This document shows, one piece after another, positions 10,601-18,247 of a stretch of 64,000 nt of DNA (the first letter of the stretch is position 1; each line of letters opens with the position of its first letter). This DNA is from Prorocentrum cordatum (Eukaryota > Sar > Dinophyceae > Prorocentrales > Prorocentraceae). The DNA is taken from NCBI GenBank assembly GCA_963575745.1, contig CAUYUJ010007502.1, forward strand, positions 181,001-245,000. The letters run 5' to 3'. The notes below the pieces were generated by a model. The model made no database searches. It was not told the DNA's origin and saw nothing but the letters and a program-made list of their open reading frames with translations. A program made the translations under genes and the position numbers.

Positions 10601-11085
10601 AGCCGATGCAATGTCAAAGTACGCTCCGAATAAACGTGCGCCATAGCGCATAGCACAGCAAATGTATGTGCAACAGAATACCCGACGCAACAGCAACAGA
10701 AAAGGTCGCGAGGGCAAGACAGAAGCATCAGTGAATGCTCCGCGACAAGTGTTGTCACGCAAAGTCTGCTACGGCAACCGAAGACACTGCTGAAGGGCGT
10801 GTGCCGTTCAGTTCTGCCACAGCCACATGGTTTTCACAACCCGTTGGAGGAGCAGGACCGCAAACCGTGTCCGCCCAAAATGCTGCACATACAAATTCAA
10901 GTAAGTGACGTCATTTTGCGAGTGTCTTTGAACGACATTCAGCTCAACATCATCAAGAGCAACCCCACCAATAAGCTGCATTATTGATAGATGGGCTCCG
11001 TAGCTCCGCGTGGAGAAGCACAAGCATGTCTCGGCGGAGCGCGTGCAAACGTTGTCGCCGCTACTCAGGCCAGCCGTGCACTTTG
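10601..11085. other. Unique spacer, no gene recognised
   Basis: Non-repetitive sequence downstream (3') of the minus-strand gene ending at 11086. A 101-codon minus-strand frame (10808-11113) overlaps the end of that gene in another frame and has no motif I recognise. I read the stretch as 3' untranslated and spacer sequence. Confidence 0.4.
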
Positions 11086-12470
11086 TCATGCCGTTGCCAG
11101 GCCATCGGTGCACACGTAGATGAAGCTGTATGCGGGCATAGGCCGGATGGCAAGGCCGCGGGCGTCGGTGGCGATGTTCGCGAGGCCCTCATGGCCTTGC
11201 AGCATCTTCAGCAGGGCATCCTCTGAGGCCGCAGTCTCGCGGTCCGAGAAGGCAGCCACCACTACCATTTTCTTCCACCTGACCTTGTGGCCCACCATGT
11301 GAGTGGGAAGCAATCTAGGAGCGCGCACGTCCCGCTCGCACCTCCAGCACATGCCTCCTTCCCACCTCCACGCGGGATCGCTAGTGGACCCCACGTACGC
11401 GGATCCCCATTCACCGCGTGGCACGTAGTTCAGGACGCGCTGAACCAGGGCGCGCTGCGATATGTCCAGCAGTGGGCTCAGCACTTCGATAAACTCAGGG
11501 AACTTCGTGGACGCCTGCTGCGCGACGTCCTCCGCGTCCTCACGCGCCGTCGCCCAGAGGATGCGCTGGCGCTCGTCTGGCGACGGCGGCGGCGCCCAGC
11601 GCGGTGCTCTTCTGGCGACGGCGGCGGCGCCCAGCGCGGCAGCGCTACAGCCGTGCGCTGCAGCAGGTGCAGATGCGGCGCAAGTCCCAGACCAGCCCGG
11701 AAGATGATGAGGATCGCGAGCGCCCGCCGCCACCCCAGCGGCAGCGCCCGCCGCCCGCTGCTGGCTTCCCGAGTCGTCGTCGTCCGCCGCCAGCTCCGCG
11801 GTCTCGCTGCTCCCCACGGACTTCCGGATGGGCGCGGACAAGTCGAAAGCGTCGTCTATGTTGAGGTCGATTCCGGAGTTGAAAGCGTCTATGTTGGCTT
11901 GCACTCCACTCTTCTTGAACGCGCCGTTCTGCAGGCCACCAGAGGAGCACCCAGCGTCCGCCGCCGCCTGCAGCCAGCCAGCGTCGTCGTCGTCCGCCGC
12001 CGCCAGCAAGCCTCCACCAGGGGGGTACCCGCCAACAGGAGGAGCAGGCTCGCCAGCGCCCGCCACAGTGCGTTGGTGTTGCTGCCTGTCTTCTTGCCCG
12101 TCGCCGCAGCAGGCCACGGCCGTCGTCGCGCCGTCCGCTCCTGCTCCAGCAGCTCGTTCGGGCGCCGTGTCGGCCCCAGCAGCAGTGTCCACCCGTTGGC
12201 CTCCAGGACTGGTGGTGGCGGTTCCCTCAACCCTCCCAGCAGATCTGTCGACGACCACCCTGCTACTAGGAGGGCTTCGACTTCGGCCCGGGGACGGGCT
12301 GCTGAAGCAATGCCTAAGGAGACGATGTCGGAGAGGCGGCCACCGTTCCGCCAAGTTTGGCGACTCCAGCAACCATGGGCGCCGCTGTGGTGCTATGGGC
12401 AGCGAAGTAATGGTTCTTGAGTTTCGTGAGTGTGGGCACCGCTGTGCCCTGGCAGATGATGATCGGGTTG
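11086..12470 (-). CDS. GIY-YIG-like domain protein, 5' end uncertain
   Basis: A continuous minus-strand frame. The N-terminal half is alanine/glycine/proline-rich with a DDDD run and an acidic stretch (NIDAFNSGIDLNIDDAFD). The C-terminal third (about 11100-11560) is more ordered: a helical segment around FIEVLSPLLDISQRALVQRVLNYVP, then GEWGSAYVGSTSDPAWRWEGG and KMVVVAAFSDRETAASE, ending near FIYVCTDG. The YVGSTSDP-WRW phrase resembles the second half of GIY-YIG nuclease motifs (YxGxT/S...R). I cannot assign every catalytic residue, so nuclease activity is inference. The frame extends upstream through the relict spliced leader (12471-12491), so translation should begin after it. No ATG occurs early in this frame after the leader, so an upstream intron or short first exon is likely (an ATG in another frame lies near 12375). 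Its neighbour at 13093 is also on the minus strand. Confidence 0.45.
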
Positions 12471-12491
12471 GTTGAGCCAGAAATTGGCTGC
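12471..12491 (-). promoter_or_regulatory. Diverged relict spliced leader
   Basis: The minus strand reads GCAGCCAATTTCTGGCTCAA then C. Against DinoSL (GTAGCCATTTTGGCTCAAG) this shows two single-base insertions and two substitutions. It lies at the 5' side of the GIY-YIG-like gene, the same relative place as the better-preserved copies. Confidence 0.6.
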
Positions 12492-12785
12492 ATACATGAA
12501 AGTTTCGCATGTTGAATCCCACCAGCCTTCAGGGCTGAGATGATACTTTGGCGAACTTTGTCTTGCCTATGCCAGCCCCCATCCCCCTCCTCTGCAGCAT
12601 TGCCCTCCTCCGTTCAGCCTCCTCCATCTCTTCACCATCCTCATATCATCATCAGTCATCCTCGTCCTTCTGATCATAACCATTATCCATCATCAATGGT
12701 GGATGGATGTTTTTTTCTGCATGTGCAGTCGCAGCCATGTCAGTTGAATTCCACAACAAGTAGTTGAGCTCGAAGCTCAGCTGGC
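12492..12785. other. Spacer, nothing recognised
   Basis: C/T-rich then ATC-rich sequence (about 12560-12700) upstream of the GIY-YIG-like gene and downstream of the 13093-14325 gene. No gene is seen. Confidence 0.4.
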
Positions 12786-13085
12786 GAGAGCCATATAGTG
12801 GCTGGCGCCCAGCTCTTACTAGCCAGACGCACAACAACTCGATCACACCTGAGGGCGGTGCCTAGCTACTAGCCAGGCGCACTAAAAGCTACATCAAAAC
12901 AGCAGTGAGCGCGGGAGGCTACGCAGAACTCCATCACAATTGCTGAGGGCGGCGCCTAGCTACTAGCCAGGCGCACTAAAAGCTACATCGAAGCAGCAGC
13001 GAGCGTGGGAGGCTACGCATAACAACTCGATCACACTCTGAGGGCGGCGCCTAGCTGTTACTAACCAGGCGCGCTAAAAGCTACA
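12786..13085. repeat. ~95-bp tandem repeat, about three units
   Basis: Units begin GAGGGCGGxGCCTAGCT and include TAGCCAGGCGCACTAAAAGC and GGGAGGCTACGCA. Starts are near 12852, 12946 and 13041, with a degenerate copy before them. It abuts the stop codon side of the gene at 13093, so it would lie in that gene's 3' untranslated region. Confidence 0.75.
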
Positions 13086-13092
13086 ATGCACA

Positions 13093-14325
13093 TCAGTAGG
13101 ATTGGGAGGCCTGATGCGTCGACTCAAATCCCTGAGTTGCATCTGCCAGCATCCCTGCTGCGAGCGTCGACTCCCCCAGGCCGAAGCCGCTGTTCCCAGG
13201 GGTGCACTCCGCCGGCGGCGCCGTCGGCGGTTCCAACCCGCCAGGGCAGCTGTCCTCTGGCTGGTCAGGGAGGCTGTCATCACGCCAGCTGGCACCACGC
13301 GCAATCGTTGGCAGCATGACGGCGCGCGGGGTCTCGAAGACGGGGGCGGGGTCCTGGGAGTCGTCCAGGATCTCGATCGCATCCCCGCGGCCACCACTGC
13401 GGGAGCGACTCCGCCGGGGAACGATGCCGCCGACGCCGGATTCCTGGAGGCGGAGTGGGGGGCGGAGGAGAAGGAGGAGGGGCAGGGGGACAATAACATT
13501 ACAGGAAGACGACCACGACTGGGCGGAGTCCGCAGGAACGAGGGACGAGGAAGAGGCGAGGAGGAGGAGGAGGCGGCGATGGAGACGACGCGAGCGAGGC
13601 GGGGGAGTAGGGGAGTCGAAATAAGATGAGGGCGTGGAGAAAGAAGAGATGGAGGAGGAGGTGGAGGAGGGGGAGGAGGAGGCCTTGTTGGCGGCGGACG
13701 CCCGCTCCAACTGGCGGCACGCCCTGAACTCCTTGAAGGTCCCCAGGCTGTGCCAAGAAGGGGGTGGCTCTCCATCGTCGGCAGCAGGTTGTGAAAGCGC
13801 GACTTTCACGTCTGAGGACAAAGTTGCACCATCTCCTCCCGTCACGCCCATGCCATGTGTTTGAAGGGCGTCGAGCGTATCCCCCACCTCCGCGAGCACG
13901 TGGGATGCCGACCTAGCGGCGCCAGCAACGGCGGGCACATGTGCCAGTGGCGCCTCCGGAATGATGGCGGGATCCCTTGACAAGTAGTACATGCGTTGGC
14001 CGGCGCCAGTGTGCTCAGGATTGTGCGTTGCCATCGGCGGAAGTGATGTCATGCGTGTGGCGCGAGCCAGCTTGCTCGGGGCATGCCTCACAAACTTAGG
14101 CAACTCTGCCGAAGATGACCATGCCTGGACGTCTGTCATCCTCCCGTCGCGAGCGTTGGGAAGTCGGCCTTGTCGGATGATATTGGCCTCGATTGCCTTG
14201 GCCGAGTGCTCGTCGAACGTGATGCAATGCTCCCGGAAACACGGCTTGCCGTTTGTGAAACCGACGCACTCGTTGAAACATACGTACCCTTGTTGGGCGA
14301 GCGCCTCAGCGGAAGAAGAGCTCAT
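13093..14325 (-). CDS. Unknown protein with one GC-AG intron
   Basis: The start is the ATG at 14325 (MSSSSAEALAQQGYVCFNEC), about 52 nt after a relict spliced leader. An upstream in-frame GTG at 14355 is less likely. The first exon (14325-13684) holds a cysteine-containing N-terminus (CFNECVGFTNGKPCFREHC) that could be a small metal-binding or disulfide region. The sequence then becomes generally hydrophilic. A pyrimidine-rich 240-nt stretch (13444-13683) has GC-AG ends and phase-0 flanks, and removing it joins RASAANK to ESGVGGIVPRR. The second exon (13443-13093) carries a serine/arginine patch (RRSRSRSGGRG) and EILDDSQDPAPVFE, and ends at TAG. I do not recognise the family. The position between two DinoSL-headed genes suggests it belongs to the same cargo set. 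Confidence 0.5.
   Translation of the reverse strand: MSSSSAEALAQQGYVCFNECVGFTNGKPCFREHCITFDEHSAKAIEANIIRQGRLPNARDGRMTDVQAWSSSAELPKFVRHAPSKLARATRMTSLPPMATHNPEHTGAGQRMYYLSRDPAIIPEAPLAHVPAVAGAARSASHVLAEVGDTLDALQTHGMGVTGGDGATLSSDVKVALSQPAADDGEPPPSWHSLGTFKEFRACRQLERASAANKASSSPSSTSSSISSFSTPSSYFDSPTPPPRSRRLHRRLLLLLASSSSLVPADSAQSWSSSCNVIVPLPLLLLLRPPLRLQESGVGGIVPRRSRSRSGGRGDAIEILDDSQDPAPVFETPRAVMLPTIARGASWRDDSLPDQPEDSCPGGLEPPTAPPAECTPGNSGFGLGESTLAAGMLADATQGFESTHQASQSY
13444..13683 (-). other. Intron (GC-AG), pyrimidine-rich
   Basis: Donor AACAAG|GCCTCC and acceptor CGCCTCCAG|GAATCC. GC donors are common in dinoflagellates. The length is 240 nt, a multiple of three with no stop, which is why the frame looks open through it. 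The serine/leucine/proline-rich translation supports intron over exon. Confidence 0.55.
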
Positions 14326-14376
14326 ATTATTGTTGTATGTACGTGGTGGAGTCACGGCGTCGTAAACGTGAAACCG

Positions 14377-14395
14377 CTTGAGCCCAAAATGGCTA
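14377..14395 (-). promoter_or_regulatory. Relict dinoflagellate spliced leader
   Basis: The minus strand reads TAGCCATTTTGGGCTCAAG. This is the DinoSL 3' portion with one extra G, and it keeps the terminal AAG. It lies about 52 nt before the ATG of the gene at 13093-14325. Confidence 0.8.
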
Positions 14396-14925
14396 ATAAT
14401 GATTCGGAGGAATCAACAAGGCCCGTGCCAAGTGATCTTGGAGGTGATGGTGGTGAGTGTGGTGATGAGTGCGATGAGGGCCGTGATGATCAAGAATGGG
14501 AAGATGGCCCAGAGGACCTCTCGTGGCCCAGGCCAGCGCCGTTGAGAATTACGAGCCGAATCCAGCCGACGAGGGGTAGATGACGATGGCGATGATGACA
14601 ATGACAGTGTTAGCCAGTGTTATGATGTGTTATTTTATTTTCTTGCCCAGCCCCAGCAGGCCTGCGTCTCCAACGACGACGGCCCAGCCCGCGTCTCCAA
14701 CGACGACGGCCAGCAGGACATCCACCCGTGGGGGGGGGGGGGCGGGAAGGAGGGCCAGGAAGAGTAAAGGCGTGGGGGAAGAAGAAGGAGGGGGAAGAAG
14801 ATGCACCCGGACGCGAGCGAGGCAAGAGGGAGAAAGGTGACGAGGAGGGGGAGGACGGAGGGTGGAGGAGGAGAAGGAGACGGAGGTAGGGTAGTATGGA
14901 GAAGGAGGACGATCAGGAGGTACGA
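14396..14925. other. Spacer with GAT-, GGA- and G-rich stretches
   Basis: Includes GTGATGATGG-like repeats (14430-14630), a CGTCTCCAACGACGACGGCC direct repeat (about 14664-14712) and purine-rich sequence (14730-14920). Small open frames show no motif. No gene is recognised. Confidence 0.5.
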
Positions 14926-14984
14926 TGTTCTCCAATTCAAGCTCAAGCTATTGACTGGTCTGGATATCATCATTTTCATATTTT

Positions 14985-15250
14985 TCCTCGAGCTCAATCT
15001 GGCCTCCAACATTCCCGAACGTTCCGATTTGGGGGTTGTGTGAACGCAATCTGGCTTCCAGCATCCCCGAACGTTCCGATTTGGTATGTTTTTACTCGAG
15101 CTCAATCTGGCCTCCAACATTCCCGAACGTTCCGATTTGGGGGTTGTGTGAACGCAATATGGCCTCCAGCATCCCCAGACGTTCCGATTTGGTATGTTTT
15201 TTCTCGAGCTCAATCTGGCCTCCGACATTCCCGAACGTTCCGATTTTCAG
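14985..15250 (+). repeat. ~105-bp tandem repeat, 2.5 units
   Basis: Each unit alternates GAGCTCAATCTGGCCTCCAA, CATTCCCGAACGTTCCGATT, a TGGGGGTTGTGTGAACGCAA link and a second half-unit ending CCGAACGTTCCGATTTGG then TATGTTTTTxCTC. The element CCCGAACGTTCCGATTT thus recurs about every 50 bp (near 15014, 15067, 15120, 15175 and 15230). The array lies 0.5-0.8 kb downstream of the methyltransferase gene. Confidence 0.8.
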
Positions 15251-15395
15251 CGCGGGCTCCAAGAGCGTGGCAATAACATCCCTGCACGCTCCGAATATGG
15301 CATGGGCGCCTCATCTTGCTGCCGAGGAGATTCCCCCAGCTCACGCGCGACCCAAACCCTCATAAGGACTGGGCTCTGTCGGCAGTAGCCGCCGC

Positions 15396-15632
15396 GGGCG
15401 TGTTGGTAGGACTGGCCCCAGGGCCACCCTCTACCAACACTCCCGAACGAACGGGAGTGTTGGGGGCCACTCTGCAAGGCGCTACGCAAGGACTTCCCCT
15501 GTCGGGCCAGTCTCTTCTCGGACAGGTTCTGGGCTTGCGTAGCGCTCTCCAGTGTGGCCCCCAACACTCCCGAACGAACGGGAGTGTTGGTAGCGAGTGG
15601 CCCCAGGGCCAGTCCTACCAACACGCCCGAGG
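15396..15632. repeat. Long inverted repeat with nested hairpins
   Basis: Arms at about 15396-15491 and 15534-15632 are nearly perfect reverse complements (about 97 bp each) around a ~42-bp loop. Each arm itself contains a smaller hairpin, CAACACTCCCG-AACGAA-CGGGAGTGTTG. It begins GCGGGCGTGTTGGTAGGACT and has the layout of a snapback MITE or foldback element. It sits between the tandem repeat and the methyltransferase stop codon at 15781. Confidence 0.8.
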
Positions 15633-15780
15633 ACCTGAGAGGCGCTCTATAGGGCTGGAACCCGAACTCATGCTTACTGCGGGCGCGGCGGGATGTCCAA
15701 CAACTCATGAGAAAATTGCGGCATGACCCGAGCCCAGCTAGCTTCAAATGCGACAGCCTCGCGCCTGCACGGAGCTACTA

Positions 15781-17052
15781 CTAGTGGCCGCCGTTCGACT
15801 TGTTGACGAGCAGCTCCCAGCGGCCGGGCTTGACGACGTCAGGCAGGATGCCGATGGAGTCCAGCACGCGGGGCAAGAGCCTCTCCAGCACGTTATGACT
15901 CATTGCGTTCCCAATCATGTGTGCCAGGCGGGCATCAGTCACCTTCGCGTCACGCCTGGTGTTGAACGTAGCAGGATCAAACCCTTGGAGCAGAGCCATT
16001 TCATCCAGCGTCACGCGCCGACCAAGATCGGCGACCCAGAAAGCAAAAGACACTGCCCGCGTCGCCGTAATGGTGGGGAACTCGTCGACCGTGTAGTGAG
16101 CGAACTGGGACGTCCCCCCGATGTCGACGATGATCCTGGAGTCCGTCAGCTTCACGTCGCACTTGGCCGCGTCGCGGAGTGCCGCCAGGACGTGATCCTT
16201 CTCCCTCTGGTTGTCCGGCAGCATGCCCTTCAGCGTGGTGACTTTGGGGCCCATGATGATTTTGTTCAGGGGGACGGTGCGAGTGAGCGGCAAGGGCCAC
16301 GTGAATTGGCGCCTCTTCGCGCAGATCCTGATTGCCACCAGGTAAAAGCGAACCCGCGTCTGAGGCAGTCCGTGCTCGTCCGTCCGGAGGAGGGTGGCGT
16401 GCACCTCGTAGCCACCGTCCTCAATCTGCTTGATGAAGCGTAAGCGGTCCGCCTCGAACTTCTTCTGGGTCATCAGGGTCGGGGCGCACTCCAGCACGGC
16501 GGCTTTGGGCGTTTTCTGTTTGATGTAGTCGATCGCGTTGAACCACAGACTGCCTTCCGTGCTGTCGTAGCCCTCCTGGTTCCCTCCCTGGGCCCAGGTG
16601 CGGCAAGGTACTCCAGCGCAGTAGAGGTCGACTTTGGGAACGTTATATGTTACCCTCGAGGTGATGTCCCTGTAGCGGACCTCGCAGTCGGGGCTGGTAA
16701 CGTTGACAGACAGCTTATTGCAGCTCAAGTTCTTCTCGCAATTGAAGACGTGCCTGACCCTGTAGCCCGCCTTCTTGAGCGCCAGCAGCGGTGTATCCAT
16801 GCCCCCAAAGTCGGTCCCCAAGCGGAGCCCTCCGATCTCGACACTTGGAGTGGGAGCAACTGATGAGCTTGCTGCTGGCCGCTTCATCGGGCTCGCCTTA
16901 GCCTTTGCCTTAGCTTTCGGAGCAGATCGGGCGATGGTTCCAGTGATGCGCATGGCCTTCACCACCGCGGACTGACCGGCTCTGCCTATTGATGACGACC
17001 TCTGGCGCCTGCGCGACGACGGGCCGCGCTCTCGGGGGGACTCGCATAGCAT
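15781..17052 (-). CDS. C5 cytosine-specific DNA methyltransferase
   Basis: A 423-residue intronless frame from the ATG at 17052; an upstream TTG is not a likely start. After a basic, alanine/lysine-rich N-terminus (about 1-70, possibly for nuclear localisation or DNA binding) come the ordered motifs of the family. Motif I is LGTDFGGMDTP (78-88, cofactor binding). Motif IV is GVPCRTWAQGG with the catalytic cysteine at about 150. Motif VI is VLECAP (186-191; the usual ENV is ECA here, so the glutamate is kept but the asparagine is changed). Motif VIII is QTRVRFYLVA (231-240). A target-recognition segment follows (250-350), including TITATRA and LLQGFDP, and motif X is MIGNAM (379-384). The enzyme would transfer a methyl group from S-adenosylmethionine to C5 of cytosine in DNA. 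No BAH, PWWP or bromo domain is present, so it looks like a short stand-alone or element-borne enzyme and not a maintenance DNMT1. Its neighbours on both sides are element cargo on the same strand. Confidence 0.9.
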   Translation of the reverse strand: MLCESPRERGPSSRRRQRSSSIGRAGQSAVVKAMRITGTIARSAPKAKAKAKASPMKRPAASSSVAPTPSVEIGGLRLGTDFGGMDTPLLALKKAGYRVRHVFNCEKNLSCNKLSVNVTSPDCEVRYRDITSRVTYNVPKVDLYCAGVPCRTWAQGGNQEGYDSTEGSLWFNAIDYIKQKTPKAAVLECAPTLMTQKKFEADRLRFIKQIEDGGYEVHATLLRTDEHGLPQTRVRFYLVAIRICAKRRQFTWPLPLTRTVPLNKIIMGPKVTTLKGMLPDNQREKDHVLAALRDAAKCDVKLTDSRIIVDIGGTSQFAHYTVDEFPTITATRAVSFAFWVADLGRRVTLDEMALLQGFDPATFNTRRDAKVTDARLAHMIGNAMSHNVLERLLPRVLDSIGILPDVVKPGRWELLVNKSNGGH

Positions 17053-17138
17053 CGTCGTAGAGGTGTCACGCAAGCAGTCCGTTGGAGGTGCGCCAATCTA
17101 GATGGGCAAGGCAATTGGTATGTATAGCCGTCTACGTG

Positions 17139-17163
17139 ATTGAGCCAGTAAGAGCGAATTACC
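17139..17163 (-). promoter_or_regulatory. Possible heavily diverged spliced-leader relict
   Basis: The minus strand ends in TGGCTCAA, matching the DinoSL end, about 87 nt upstream of the methyltransferase ATG. The 5' part is only loosely similar (GTAATTCGCTCTTAC). The position fits the pattern at neighbouring genes, but the match alone would be weak. Confidence 0.25.
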
Positions 17164-18247
17164 ATTGGTGGTGGGCGGGCCGTCTGGGATAACAGGTCAG
17201 GCGGCGGCGGTGGCCGCCCGTGGTCCAGGGAAATAGGCGAGGAGGAGGAGATGCAGGAGAGCGCGTTGCTTCACCTCTGCACGAGAGCATGTGCATTATT
17301 GAGCGCCGCGCGCAGCAGCGGCAGGAGGGTGAAGGAGGAGGAGGAGATGGAGGATGAGGGGAAGGATGATGAGGGGAAAACGGTTTCCCTCCAGACCCGC
17401 AGGACAGCGGACCTCATCATCATCATCATCAGCGACGACTGCGAGTACGACACCCAGTGGCCAGGGACATCGGATGCTCTCTCCCTTCCTTGAGGCAGCC
17501 CTTCCTCCTCCTCCTCCTCCTCCTCCTCCTCCTCATATACCTCCCCGTCACCATCGCCCACCCGTCCTCCTAGAGTGGAGAGCGCTTGATGATCAGAAGC
17601 CCCCTCTACTCCAAACGCTTCATCCTTCTCCTCCTCCTCCTCCGGGCCCTCCCTCCTCGCCATCCTTATTATCCCTGGGGAGGTGGAGGGGGGGGGCCAT
17701 TTGAACTCGCCAGCACCAGCGATGTCTCATAGATGCTTCCCGCATGCCTGAGACGAGGAACTTGCTTGCTGGTAGCAGCGAGCCTCGTTGCGTGAAACCC
17801 CACCGCGCCGCCACGCCGCCAGAGAAATGAATGATGCCAGAGCCGAGTTCTCGCCTGCCCCCTGCGCCACGATAGTAGGGCGCACCCCCTTATTGAGACA
17901 AGGCCAAGTACCCTGCCCCCCCCCGCAGCTTGACGGGGCGGCAACAAAGCAGCAAACTCTGCGCCGCTCCATGTTAGGGCGCGCTCTCCTGTGTGGTCGT
18001 CGTCGCCGCTCTTCACTCACCTGTCGTTATTGGAGAAGCGTCTGGCAAAGGCGGCTATTGTGCAGTTCAAATGCACATGCATCTCACTCACTTCTGGCTG
18101 TCGCTCCAGTGCGCAGCAGCATAGAACCCCCATCAGCGCGGCGCACTCAAAGCCTAAAAGCCAACCATGGACCGTGAGAGCAAACGAAAATCTGGCAGCG
18201 GCGCGGCTTCCCTGATCCATCAGGAGAAGAAAAAGAAAGCTCCAGGC
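17164..18247. other. Spacer between methyltransferase and large gene
   Basis: Contains mixed GGA and CTC microsatellites (about 17240-17370, 17500-17535 and 17625-17700) and a unique stretch from 17700 to 18240. Several 100-codon frames overlap on both strands without recognisable motifs. No gene is called. Confidence 0.4.

Noticed and set aside
10203-10653. G/R/E-rich plus-strand frames of about 147 codons
   Set aside because: They come from GGGAGGA repeats. All three frames are open with the same skewed composition.
18150-18172. A further spliced-leader-like sequence on the minus strand (GGCTTTTAGGCTTTGAG)
   Set aside because: Too many mismatches, and no convincing minus-strand gene follows it.
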